DNA of 13,260 nt from Ignavibacteriaceae bacterium (GCA_013388525.1 JACAFA010000217.1:1-13260), one strand, 5' to 3'. Positions 1 through 7,264 are shown, counted from the first letter of the stretch. Notes: generated by a model not told the origin, from the letters alone. Program-made: numbers and translations.

Positions 1-528
1 GCACAATCTGACAGCTATCTTAAAAACAGAATTTTTGTTGAAGGATTATATATAAGGAATATTGGAAACTTCGGCAGTGTCTGGTCAAATGCTTCAGGCG
101 GATATCTTGGTTATGGAATAGCTTTCGCTGAGCATAATTACCTTATGATGCGCGCTGGTGTTATTAGCAATAAACTTATTGATGATTACAATACACAGGA
201 AAGTTCTGAGTATGAAGATGCATATTTAACAATGGTACCTGTAGAGATTGGTGGACGATATTATTTTAATGATTACATCATAATGCCGTTCGTGCAATTT
301 ATGACCGGCTTAAATTTAATATTTGAAAGTGATAATCTTGTTGGAGAAAACGAAGATAAAAACCTTGTTAAATTTGCCTGGCAGGCTGGATTAGGATTTA
401 CAGTGAACATAATCAGCAGTCTCAGCATAGACTTTGGAGTTAATTACCAGAATAATTTCTATGACGACGATGCTATGAATACAGGTTTTGAGTATACAGT
501 TGGAATGGGTTACTCAATTGGTAATTGA
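1..528 (+). CDS. Outer-membrane beta-barrel protein, 5' partial
   Basis: The reading frame is open from the first base, so the gene begins upstream of the window; 175 codons are visible before the TGA. The protein alternates short hydrophobic/aromatic strands with polar turns, such as NRIFVEGLYIRN, MVPVEIGGRYYFND and FTVNIISSLSIDFGVNY, which is the pattern of an outer-membrane beta-barrel. The first visible residues, AQSDS followed by a strand, resemble the start of a mature protein just after a signal peptidase cut, so perhaps only the signal peptide is missing; that is inference. An internal ATG at 145 could be mistaken for the start, but the strand pattern is continuous before it. I do not recognise a specific family. 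The AI-2E transporter gene follows 19 bases downstream. Confidence 0.8.
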   Translation, partial: AQSDSYLKNRIFVEGLYIRNIGNFGSVWSNASGGYLGYGIAFAEHNYLMMRAGVISNKLIDDYNTQESSEYEDAYLTMVPVEIGGRYYFNDYIIMPFVQFMTGLNLIFESDNLVGENEDKNLVKFAWQAGLGFTVNIISSLSIDFGVNYQNNFYDDDAMNTGFEYTVGMGYSIGN

Positions 529-547
529 AATTCTATTCTAAAAAATT

Positions 548-1585
548 ATGACAGAGTCAGTAAATAAATCAGGAAAAAGTTTTCAGCTGATGGTAATTCT
601 TGCCAGCTTCGTAATTGTTGTTGCCGGGATGAAAGCTGCTGAATCGATAGTTGTTCCATTTCTTCTTTCTCTATTCATTTCAATAATCGCATTACCACCA
701 TTTCTTTGGCTTCAGCAAAAAAAAATTCCAAGAGCAATTGCTTTAGTGATTATTATATTTGTGTTCCTTTCTTCAATTTTTTTGATTGGTGTTTTAATCG
801 GAACTTCAGCGAACGATTTTTTAATAAAACTTCCCTTATACGAGCAAAAGCTTCTAAGTCAAACGCAGGTTGTAATTAAATGGTTAGTTGAACATGAATT
901 TATTGAACCAAACTTTGAAATTTCAAGTGCCTTTAATCCTGGTGTAATCTTAAATCTTGTGGGTGATGCTTTTAATCAGGTTAGTAATTTATTTGCTAAT
1001 GGTTTCCTGATCTTATTAACTGTCATATTCATAATGCTTGAAGAAGTCAGCCTTCCTGCAAAAATAAAAAAAATGGTTAAGGATCCGGAAGCATCTATTT
1101 CGCGTATTCAGTCTGTTACACAGAATATAAATAAATACATCGCTATTAAAACAGCTATCAGTTTAGTAACCGGTTTACTCGTTTATTTTATGCTTCTGAT
1201 AATTGGAGTGGATTATCCCCTGCTTTGGGGTGTACTTGCTTTTGCTCTTAATTTTATTCCTACAATTGGTTCCATAATAGCATTGATTCCCCCGGTGCTG
1301 TTAACAATAATCCAATTTGGTTTCGCTAAAGCTTTCATAGTATTAATCGGATATATAGTAATAAACACAATTATGGGAAATATTCTCGAGCCAAAATTTA
1401 TGGGTAAAGGTCTTGGACTTTCCACACTCGTAGTTTTTTTATCATTGATTTTCTGGGGATGGGTTCTTGGGCCGATTGGTATGCTGCTTTCAGTGCCATT
1501 AACAATTACAATCAAAATTGCCCTTGATAGTTCTGATGAAACCAGGTGGCTTGCAATTCTTCTTGGTCCTGAGAATACTGAATAG
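548..1585 (+). CDS. AI-2E family transporter (YdiK/PerM/TqsA-like permease)
   Basis: A 345-residue inner-membrane protein of the usual length for the AI-2E (UPF0118) family. The layout fits: two hydrophobic helices at about 13-55, another at 61-84, a soluble loop at about 87-145, then five or so further membrane segments to the end. The family-typical stretch around LNFIPTIGSIIALIPP (about 234-249) and the later NILEPKFMGKGLGLSTLV segment followed by GPIGMLLSVPL (about 278-318) are both present. Characterised members export autoinducer-2 (TqsA) or act as sodium/proton antiporters; the substrate here cannot be told from sequence. There is no clear Shine-Dalgarno before the ATG, only an A-rich leader. 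It lies 19 bases after the barrel gene and 16 before the DUF481 gene, so it is probably co-transcribed with them. The family assignment is secure. Confidence 0.93.
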   Translation: MTESVNKSGKSFQLMVILASFVIVVAGMKAAESIVVPFLLSLFISIIALPPFLWLQQKKIPRAIALVIIIFVFLSSIFLIGVLIGTSANDFLIKLPLYEQKLLSQTQVVIKWLVEHEFIEPNFEISSAFNPGVILNLVGDAFNQVSNLFANGFLILLTVIFIMLEEVSLPAKIKKMVKDPEASISRIQSVTQNINKYIAIKTAISLVTGLLVYFMLLIIGVDYPLLWGVLAFALNFIPTIGSIIALIPPVLLTIIQFGFAKAFIVLIGYIVINTIMGNILEPKFMGKGLGLSTLVVFLSLIFWGWVLGPIGMLLSVPLTITIKIALDSSDETRWLAILLGPENTE

Positions 1586-1601
1586 TTTTGTAATTTAGAA
1601 T

Positions 1602-2645
1602 ATGTCTTTTATCCCTCATACATATTCAAAACCAATATTCACTCTATGCATATTAATCCTGCTTAACACATCACTTTATGGTCAGAAGACAGATGTAGTT
1701 ACTTTAAAGAATGGAGATAAAATCACCGGCGAAGTTAAATACTTGAAGGTTGGTATTCTGACTTATAAAACTGACAATATGGAAACCATCAGCATTCAAT
1801 GGGATAAAATAAAAAGCATTGAAACAAAAAATTTTTTCGAAGTAGAAGTATCAGACGGTAGAGTTTTTTTTGGCTCTATCTATCCCTCTGCTGATGAAGA
1901 AATGATGACTGTCAGAGGCGTGACATTGGATCATGAGCTGTTTATGAAATATGTAGTACGTATAAACAGAATAAAGGAATCATTCTGGGATATAATTGAA
2001 GGCTCAATTAAATTTGGTTTTAGTTTTACAAAAGCAAGTAATATTGGACAGTTAAGTCTCGGTGGAAATGCAAAATACCGGACAAAAATTAATGTGTCAG
2101 AATTGTCAGTTAACTCAGTAATAACAACAACCGAAAAAGAACCAACCTCAAGTAAAAATGATTTATCGTTCTCGTATCAACACAATCTCCAATATCAATG
2201 GTTTGCTGCTGGTATTGCCTCGCTTCAGGAAAACAGTGAACTTGGAATTAAACTACGAGCATCATTAGGCGGTGGAGTTGGTAATAATTTCATCCAGACA
2301 CAGAATCAATGGCTTTATACATTAGCAGGTCTATCTGTTAACAGAGAGGCTAAAACCGATCAAACTGAAACAATTAACAATGTTGAGGGTTTACTAAATG
2401 CTCAATACCAGTTTTTTAAGTATGACCACCCCAAGGCAACTTTTTTAACTTATATTTATGTATTTCCTAGCCTGAGTAATTTAGGCAGATTCAGATTTAA
2501 TTATAATATAGAATTGAGCTGGGAGATTGTTTTAGATTTTTATTGGGACCTAACTTTTTACTTTGAGTATGATAATCAGCCACAATCTGAAAATGCCTCG
2601 CAGTCAGATTATAATATTCAAACTTCGCTTAAATATATATTTTAA
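1602..2645 (+). CDS. DUF481 (YdiY-like) outer-membrane protein with N-terminal LSm-like domain
   Basis: A 347-residue exported protein. Residues 1-27 form a signal peptide, with likely cleavage in SLYG|QK. Residues about 30-125 are a small beta-rich domain with the pattern LKNGDKITGEV...LTYKTDNMETISIQWDKIKSIE, followed by a second copy-like stretch VEVSDGRVFFGSI; this is the LSm-like module often found before DUF481 barrels. From about 130 to the end, alternating strands such as LSLGGNAKYRTKINVSEL and FRFNYNIELSWEIVLDFYWD form the barrel, which ends in F as expected for BAM recognition. The substrate and role of DUF481 proteins are not established. No Shine-Dalgarno is visible before the ATG. 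The stop codon overlaps the ribosome site of the next gene. Confidence 0.82.
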   Translation: MSFIPHTYSKPIFTLCILILLNTSLYGQKTDVVTLKNGDKITGEVKYLKVGILTYKTDNMETISIQWDKIKSIETKNFFEVEVSDGRVFFGSIYPSADEEMMTVRGVTLDHELFMKYVVRINRIKESFWDIIEGSIKFGFSFTKASNIGQLSLGGNAKYRTKINVSELSVNSVITTTEKEPTSSKNDLSFSYQHNLQYQWFAAGIASLQENSELGIKLRASLGGGVGNNFIQTQNQWLYTLAGLSVNREAKTDQTETINNVEGLLNAQYQFFKYDHPKATFLTYIYVFPSLSNLGRFRFNYNIELSWEIVLDFYWDLTFYFEYDNQPQSENASQSDYNIQTSLKYIF

Positions 2646-2649
2646 GGAA
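2644..2649 (+). promoter_or_regulatory. Ribosome binding site overlapping the previous stop codon
   Basis: AAGGAA begins inside the TAA stop of the DUF481 gene and lies 7 bases before the ATG at 2657. It is one of the few good Shine-Dalgarno matches in this stretch. The overlap suggests that the two outer-membrane genes are translated from one message. Confidence 0.6.
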
Positions 2650-2656
2650 TCATTAA

Positions 2657-4003
2657 ATGAAAAATATATTAATTATTCTTTCTGGTATTCTGTTGTGGCA
2701 ATTCAGTTTATCAGCTCAGGAAAATAATTACTGGAATATTCAATACGGAACAAGATCAACTTTACTTGGTGGTGCTGTAATCGGAAGCGTTTCTGATTTA
2801 AGTGCAACATTTTATAATCCCGGTGCGATTGCCCTTTTCCCTGACGTTAAATTTATTTTGAGTGCACAGGTTTATCAACTCGATAATTTTAAAATCAAAG
2901 ACGGCGCCGCAGAAGGAAATGATCTGGATTACTCTTCGATAGTTCCCTCACCCAACTTTGTGGCATTTGATCTCGGTTTTGATTTTCTTGGAGATGATCG
3001 TTTGGCAATTTCAATACTGACGCGCCAGAATACAAACCTGGAATTTTCAACCAGAATAATAGATTCACTTGAAGTGATTGAATCATCACCAGGTAAGGAG
3101 AGCTTTGCCGGAGGTATAAACACCGAGAAAAAATTTAATGATGTTTGGGGTGGAATTACTTACTCTACTAAGCTGAGCGAAACGATCGGAATAGGAATTA
3201 CAGGTTACGTTTCGTACAGAAGTCATAGAGCTTCAGCAATAACTATACTTCAGGCATTGCAATCCAATGGTGAAATTGCATCGTTCTCAAATATTAACAA
3301 TTACAGATTTAATAATTGCCGTACATTGTTGAAAGCTGGTATTGGTTTCAATTTATATCCTCTGACAATTGGCTTAACCGTCACTTCACCGAGCCTGAAT
3401 ATCTTTGGCAGTGGTTCAGTTGGAACTCATCTATTTATTTCGGGAATAGACTCAAACAGATTCGACAGCAACTATCAGGAAGATATTGAATCAAAGTTTA
3501 ATTCTTCGTGGGCAGCAGGACTTGGCGGAGCTTACAACTTTGGAAAGATTAAACTTCATTTAAGTGCCGAATGGTATGATGCAATAAGTAAATATGATGT
3601 CCTTGATACTGAACCTTACGTATCTCAAAGTTCCGGAGAAATGCTGACAAACGATCTAACTCACGAAGCTAAAAGTATTATAAACTTTGGTCTCGGTCTA
3701 GATTATTTCGCAACTGATAGCCTGATTTTTTCTTTAAGTGTGACAAGCGATTTCTCAGCTTATGTAGAAAATACAACAACAAATCTGGCTTCCTATTCAG
3801 CCTGGGATATAATTCACTTTGCCGGAGGTTCTACTTTTAATATCTGGAAATCAGAAATCACTATAGGAGTTGTTTATTCATTTGGATCACAAATCATTCA
3901 AAACAAAATAGATATTACACCTGATGCAGATGAAAGTTCAATTGATCGTCAATCAGAATTCAAATATTCACAGATAAAAGTTCTACTTGGATTTGAGCTA
4001 TAA
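2657..4003 (+). CDS. FadL/OMPP1-like outer-membrane protein
   Basis: A 448-residue protein with a signal peptide (residues 1-20, cut likely at LSA|QE). The mature N-terminus reads YGTRSTLLGGAVIGSVSDLS then ATFYNPGAIALF. This matches the G-[AT]-R-S-x-x-L-G-G-A...D-x-x-A-x-[FY]-x-N-P-G pattern shared by the FadL/OMPP1/TodX and PorV-type barrels of this phylum. The rest is long amphipathic strands, for example IGLTVTSPSLNIFGSGSV and LHLSAEWYDAIS, and the C-terminal strand ends QIKVLLGFEL. FadL proteins pass hydrophobic compounds such as long-chain fatty acids across the outer membrane; whether this one does is inference. Related barrels can also be type IX secretion accessory proteins, but I see nothing specific for that. 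It follows the DUF481 gene by 11 bases. Confidence 0.72.
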   Translation: MKNILIILSGILLWQFSLSAQENNYWNIQYGTRSTLLGGAVIGSVSDLSATFYNPGAIALFPDVKFILSAQVYQLDNFKIKDGAAEGNDLDYSSIVPSPNFVAFDLGFDFLGDDRLAISILTRQNTNLEFSTRIIDSLEVIESSPGKESFAGGINTEKKFNDVWGGITYSTKLSETIGIGITGYVSYRSHRASAITILQALQSNGEIASFSNINNYRFNNCRTLLKAGIGFNLYPLTIGLTVTSPSLNIFGSGSVGTHLFISGIDSNRFDSNYQEDIESKFNSSWAAGLGGAYNFGKIKLHLSAEWYDAISKYDVLDTEPYVSQSSGEMLTNDLTHEAKSIINFGLGLDYFATDSLIFSLSVTSDFSAYVENTTTNLASYSAWDIIHFAGGSTFNIWKSEITIGVVYSFGSQIIQNKIDITPDADESSIDRQSEFKYSQIKVLLGFEL

Positions 4004-4083
4004 TTATTTGTTATTGATTAGGACTACACTTTACTTAATTTAGAACAACTGTTATTAATTTTTCAAATAGTAAAATCTATTAA

Positions 4084-4977
4084 ATGAATACATTAAACTT
4101 TTATATTGCAATTGTATGCTCATTAGTAATTATTTCAGGCTGCTCACCCGACTTACCGGTTGTGCCTCCGATTAATAGTACGCCAACAGGTGAATCACAT
4201 CCCGGCAAATTTGTCTGGAGAGATTTAATGACAAATGATATTACTGCAGTAAAGAAATTTTATTCTGGATTATTTGGTTGGACTTACATTGATGTTGGCG
4301 AATCTGATAACGATTACTCAGTCGTTCTGCTCGATGATAAACCAATAGCAGGTATTTTCAAATTAAGAGATGTTAAATCAGATCAGAAGTACTCGCAATG
4401 GATTAGTTATCTATCCGTTGCAGATATGAATCAGGCTATCAATTATGTCAAAGCCAGCGGCGGAAGCATTTACAGAGAACCATTTGAACTTCCCAATCGG
4501 GGTACGGTTTCATTTGCATTCGATTCACAGAATGCAATACTTTCATTTGTTAAATCAAGCAGTGGAGATACTAAAGATAGTGACCCTGTTTACAATGAAT
4601 TTTTCTGGAGTGAGTTGTGGACGAATGATGTTGATAACTCCTTAAAATTTTACACAGAACTGTTAGGTTATAACTATAAAAAATTTGATACAAGAGCAGA
4701 AAATCAATATCACGTTCTTGAAAAAGAAAACAGACCAAGAGCAGGTGTAATAAAAATTCCATTTGAAAATGTTAAACCTCACTGGATGCCTTACATTGCA
4801 GTTAAAAATCCCTCTGAAATAGTAAAAAGAGTTGAGCAGTTGGGCGGAACAGTTTATCTTGGTACGGAAGGAATTGCCGGAAACAACGCTGCAATTATAG
4901 CTGATCCATCGGGTGCAGTTTTCACAGTTCAGAAATGGCCATTAGAAAAAGGTGAATTTAAAGAGGTGGAAGAATGA
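4084..4977 (+). CDS. Lipoprotein with two VOC (glyoxalase-like) domains
   Basis: A 297-residue lipoprotein. The hydrophobic leader ends in VIISGC with Cys20 as the lipid anchor, then a Pro-rich linker to about residue 40. Two tandem VOC domains follow. The first, about 41-157, opens with GKFVWRDLMTNDITAVKKFY and continues LFGWTY; the second, about 165-288, opens with NEFFWSELWTNDVDNSLKFY and continues LLGYNY and PSGAVFTVQKW. This W-x-[DE]-L-x-T-x-D...FY...L-[FL]-G pattern is that of the two-domain CFP32/Cfp30B-like group. Positions that hold metal-binding Glu in glyoxalase I look replaced by non-ligands (ILSFVKS, VFTVQKW), so metal-dependent glyoxalase activity is doubtful. Membrane anchoring is unusual for a family that is mostly cytosolic. 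No Shine-Dalgarno is seen. The TGA overlaps the next gene. Confidence 0.85.
   Translation: MNTLNFYIAIVCSLVIISGCSPDLPVVPPINSTPTGESHPGKFVWRDLMTNDITAVKKFYSGLFGWTYIDVGESDNDYSVVLLDDKPIAGIFKLRDVKSDQKYSQWISYLSVADMNQAINYVKASGGSIYREPFELPNRGTVSFAFDSQNAILSFVKSSSGDTKDSDPVYNEFFWSELWTNDVDNSLKFYTELLGYNYKKFDTRAENQYHVLEKENRPRAGVIKIPFENVKPHWMPYIAVKNPSEIVKRVEQLGGTVYLGTEGIAGNNAAIIADPSGAVFTVQKWPLEKGEFKEVEE
4963..4967 (+). promoter_or_regulatory. Ribosome binding site for the 59-residue lipoprotein
   Basis: GAGGT lies 6 bases before the ATG at 4974, inside the 3' end of the VOC gene. It is a good match to the anti-Shine-Dalgarno sequence in a window where many starts have none, and it supports the small overlapping gene. 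Confidence 0.6.
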
Positions 4978-5153
4978 AACTCAAAATTAAAACCTTAATA
5001 TTCTTTTTAATTTTATTAATGTTTCTGACATTTTCTGGCTGTGGTACCGGAAACGTAAGCGTTGGAGTCGGAGTGTATGTTCCCGGAGCCTGGGGTGGAC
5101 CTTATAGTCCGGGTTATTATCCGCCTGTTGGTGTCGGTTATCCGCTATACTAA
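4974..5153 (+). CDS. Small Gly/Tyr/Pro-rich lipoprotein, 59 residues
   Basis: This short gene encodes 59 residues. The start overlaps the VOC gene stop as ATGA and has a good ribosome site 6 bases upstream. The N-terminus is a textbook lipoprotein signal: KLKIK, then a hydrophobic run of Leu, Ile and Phe, then LTFSGC with Cys23 as the anchor. The mature part has only 37 residues and is nearly all Gly, Val, Tyr and Pro: VSVGVGVYVPGAWGG followed by PYSPGYYPPVGVGYPLY. I know of no family for it. Small YXPG-rich lipoproteins of this type occur as uncharacterised envelope proteins, and the tract resembles the aromatic/glycine insert in the DUF4136 lipoprotein at 6587. Coupled translation with the VOC lipoprotein suggests that the two are made together. 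Function unknown. Confidence 0.78.
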   Translation: MKLKIKTLIFFLILLMFLTFSGCGTGNVSVGVGVYVPGAWGGPYSPGYYPPVGVGYPLY

Positions 5154-5203
5154 TTAAAGTAATCAAATAATCAATTCAATTTAAAACTTATTGGAAAAGC
5201 TAA

Positions 5204-5839
5204 ATGTATAAATCATTAATTGCCCTGCTTTTTTTCTTAACCATCATTATAACTACACTAATTTCCTGCTCATCAACTAAGACTGATATAATCGGCGAAT
5301 GGCAGGATGATACTTATCAAAAAGGAAATATTCAGAAATTATTAGTACTTGGAATAGTAAATAAAGAAAAACCTTTGCTGCGAAGAAATTTCGAAGATGG
5401 GATTGTAAGAGCATTTCGGGATGGAGGAATAAACGCAACTCCATCTATGGATGTTATGCCTTATGATGTTGCTGTTGATTCAACAACTTTTGAAAAATAC
5501 TTCAAAGAACTTGGTTTGGATGCTGTTGTAGTATCACGACTTGTTGCTGTAGATGCTGAACGTGATTACAAAGCCGGATACCTTTACACTATTCCATATA
5601 ATTCTTATTATGGATTTTACGGATATTATTATGCCGGTGTGTCTATGGCTAACAGTGCCGGATATCTCTCTCAAAGTGTTGTTGTTGTTCTGGAAACAAA
5701 TATTTACGAAACAACAAATAAAAAATTAATCTGGAGCGGTGTTTCGGAAACTGTTGAACCGGATAAAGCATCGGATGTCATTAACTCATTCAGTCAGGAA
5801 CTCGTTAGCAGGCTAAAAAGTAAGGGATTCTTTAAATAA
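5204..5839 (+). CDS. Lipoprotein of unknown function, DUF4136/LpoB-like topology
   Basis: A 211-residue lipoprotein: hydrophobic leader, then TLISC with Cys22 as the lipid anchor. The mature protein alternates strands and helices: KLLVLGIV, a helix with RRNFEDGIVRAFRDGG, DAVVVSRLVAVD, an aromatic tract with YNSYYGFYGYYYAG at about 132-145, then SVVVVLETNIYETTNKKLIW and SGVSETV, and a C-terminal helix. This order resembles DUF4136 and LpoB/CsgG-type periplasmic domains, and the KKLIWSG motif parallels KELVWRG in the DUF4136 lipoprotein at 6587. I infer distant relationship, not proven. It probably sits on the periplasmic face of the outer membrane. It lies 50 bases after the small lipoprotein, with only a weak GGA ribosome site. 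The exact function is unknown. Confidence 0.75.
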   Translation: MYKSLIALLFFLTIIITTLISCSSTKTDIIGEWQDDTYQKGNIQKLLVLGIVNKEKPLLRRNFEDGIVRAFRDGGINATPSMDVMPYDVAVDSTTFEKYFKELGLDAVVVSRLVAVDAERDYKAGYLYTIPYNSYYGFYGYYYAGVSMANSAGYLSQSVVVVLETNIYETTNKKLIWSGVSETVEPDKASDVINSFSQELVSRLKSKGFFK

Positions 5840-5897
5840 AATAAATTTATTTAAAACTTTTAGGTAACTCAACTTTATAATCACAAAGGAAATAAAA

Positions 5898-6533
5898 ATG
5901 AAAAAGAACTTTCTCATCGTAATATGCTTCCTGGCACTAACTTTTACTACATTCGCTCAGCCTGTATATGGAACTGAGCTTACAGGAAACTTTGTAATCC
6001 CAATTGGTAAAAATGCTGACTACTCTAATGTAGGTTTTGGAGGATTGGTTGGATTCTACTATGATGTTGCCGAAAATTTTCGGATGGCTTTAGTTCTTGG
6101 CTATATGAGGGTAAGTGTAAATGAAAGTAAAGTAAATGAATTATACGCCAGCGGAGGACAGCAAGCTAACATAACAGGCGGTGTTGGTGTTATTCCGGCT
6201 TTAATAAGTATAAGATTAATATCACCCGGACCCGGGATGAGACTATATGGTTTACTGGAAGGTGGTTTATATTCTTATAAGACAAGCTTCAGTGGAACTT
6301 ATGGCGGCGGTGCACCTGTTGATGAATCAGAATTCAGAAGCGAACCCGGAATTGCATTTGGTGGAGGTGTACTCTTTCCACTAAACAAAGAATTATCCTT
6401 AGATGTTAATGTCCGATATCACTGGGTTAATGATTCAGAATATATTGATTACGAAGGAACTTCAGTTGCAAATAGCAGACTTCTTACACTTGGTGTGGGT
6501 GTAAATTGGTTTTTCGCCTTACCCCAGCAATAA
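5898..6533 (+). CDS. Small outer-membrane beta-barrel protein (OMP_b-brl type)
   Basis: A 211-residue protein with a signal peptide (MKKNFLIVICFLALTF, cut likely at TFA|QP). The mature sequence is Gly/aromatic-rich with alternating strands, for example VGFGGLVGFYYDVAEN, FRMALVLGYMRVSV, MRLYGLLEGGLYSYK and LSLDVNVRYHWVNDSEY. It ends LLTLGVGVNWFFALPQQ, so the last strand is followed by a short tail instead of ending on Phe. The size and pattern fit an eight-stranded barrel of the OmpW/OmpX/OMP_b-brl kind. No catalytic motif is visible. It has a good ribosome site (AAAGGA, 5885-5890, spacing 7) and lies between two lipoprotein genes with related C-terminal halves, so a joint envelope complex is possible. 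Specific function unknown. Confidence 0.82.
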   Translation: MKKNFLIVICFLALTFTTFAQPVYGTELTGNFVIPIGKNADYSNVGFGGLVGFYYDVAENFRMALVLGYMRVSVNESKVNELYASGGQQANITGGVGVIPALISIRLISPGPGMRLYGLLEGGLYSYKTSFSGTYGGGAPVDESEFRSEPGIAFGGGVLFPLNKELSLDVNVRYHWVNDSEYIDYEGTSVANSRLLTLGVGVNWFFALPQQ

Positions 6534-6574
6534 TTAAATTATCTTCACAAAAAAATATTATTTAAAAATTATTC

Positions 6575-6579
6575 AGGAG
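6575..6579 (+). promoter_or_regulatory. Ribosome binding site fixing a GTG start
   Basis: AGGAG lies 7 bases before the GTG at 6587. No ATG lies in frame before the signal peptide, and the GTG-initiated protein has a complete lipoprotein leader, so the GTG is the start. Confidence 0.7.
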
Positions 6580-6586
6580 TAAGTAC

Positions 6587-7123
6587 GTGTTTAAATATTT
6601 TTTATTTGTCGTTATAAGTTTAGCACTGATTACAGCATGTTCTTCCGTTTCCGTAACAAATGACTATGATCCGACAGTTGATTTTAGCACTTATAAAACT
6701 TTCAGTATTTATGACAAACCTATTAAAGACAGTGAGCTTGAAAAAGTGCCGCTGGCAAAGAAACGAGTTCTTGAAGCAATTACAAACGAAATGCAGAAAA
6801 AGGGATTGACTCTTGCAGAATCTGCTTTAGCTGATTTAACGATTTACGCACATGCAGGCACAACCGATAAAATGAATGTTACAGATTATGGTTATGGATA
6901 CGGCGGATGGTGGGGACCTTATCCTTACGGAAGAAACATTGATGTTTCTTATTATACCGAAGCATCATTAATTATTGACTTCGCTGACAATGCAAAAAAA
7001 GAATTAGTATGGCGAGGAATTGGTACTGCTGCACTACAGGATCGAGGAACACCCGAAGAAAGACAGAAGTTTATTGATGAAGCTGTAGCAAAAATTCTTG
7101 ATCAGTATCCTCCTCAAAAATAA
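6587..7123 (+). CDS. DUF4136 domain lipoprotein
   Basis: A 178-residue lipoprotein starting at GTG, chosen from the AGGAG site 7 bases upstream and the complete leader MFKYFLFVVISLALITAC with Cys18 as the anchor. The mature protein begins VTNDYDPTVDFSTYKTFSIY, the classic opening of DUF4136 (x-V-x-x-D-Y-D...DFSxYKTF). It continues with a helix carrying LEAITNEMQKKGLT, ADLTIYAHAG, a Gly/Tyr/Trp tract DYGYGYGGWWGPYPYGR, then SLIIDFADNAKKELVWRG and a C-terminal helix. The length is normal for the family. DUF4136 proteins are outer-membrane lipoproteins of unknown biochemical role, related in fold to LpoB-type domains. It is the last gene of the cluster and is followed by a hairpin. The lipoprotein of 5204 has a similar second half, so the two may be distant paralogues. 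Confidence 0.88.
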   Translation: MFKYFLFVVISLALITACSSVSVTNDYDPTVDFSTYKTFSIYDKPIKDSELEKVPLAKKRVLEAITNEMQKKGLTLAESALADLTIYAHAGTTDKMNVTDYGYGYGGWWGPYPYGRNIDVSYYTEASLIIDFADNAKKELVWRGIGTAALQDRGTPEERQKFIDEAVAKILDQYPPQK

Positions 7124-7139
7124 TGGGCGTTAATATTAT

Positions 7140-7176
7140 TTAAGGCTGCTCCTCCTGAAAGCAGCTTTAATATTTT
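7140..7176 (+). terminator. Probable rho-independent terminator after the lipoprotein cluster
   Basis: AAGGCTGCT at 7142-7150 pairs with AGCAGCTTT at 7160-7168 with one G-T wobble; two further T-A pairs extend the stem. The loop is 9 bases and includes CCTCCT. The following AATATTTTA is T-rich but not a clean T run. It lies 17 bases after the DUF4136 stop. Confidence 0.6.
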
Positions 7177-7256
7177 ATCAACTTCTATTATCCCGGAACA
7201 TATTTGATTAATCAAGTTTTAAACCGATTTATCTAACAATTAATTCATTTAATAAT

Positions 7257-7264
7257 TATCTTTG
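7257..7264 (+). promoter_or_regulatory. Candidate -7 promoter element (TAnnTTTG)
   Basis: TATCTTTG matches the Bacteroidota -7 consensus TAnnTTTG. It ends 27 bases before the ATG of the sialidase-like gene, a sensible leader length, and comes after the terminator of the previous cluster. I see no good -33 TTTG at the usual spacing, so this is a weak call. Confidence 0.3.

Noticed and set aside
1213..1515. Minus-strand open frame of 100 codons inside the AI-2E gene
   Set aside because: It is a shadow of a well-conserved membrane-protein gene, with no ribosome site or recognisable domain.
1583..1590. TAGTTTTG, a TAnnTTTG match before the DUF481 gene
   Set aside because: It overlaps the AI-2E stop codon and ends only 11 bases before the ATG, leaving almost no leader; the gene is more likely read through from upstream.
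5839..5852. Perfect 14-base AT-only palindrome after the 5204 lipoprotein gene
   Set aside because: It has no loop, no G-C pairs and no T run; in AT-rich spacer DNA this is likely chance.
5876..5881. TATAAT resembling a -10 box before the small barrel gene
   Set aside because: It is only 16 bases before the ATG, so transcription would begin in the ribosome site, and there is no -35 partner.
4974..7123. Curli-type (CsgG/CsgB) or other known secretion system
   Set aside because: The lipoprotein topologies are loosely CsgG/LpoB-like, but there is no CsgG-length protein, no amyloid repeat subunit and no chaperone gene.
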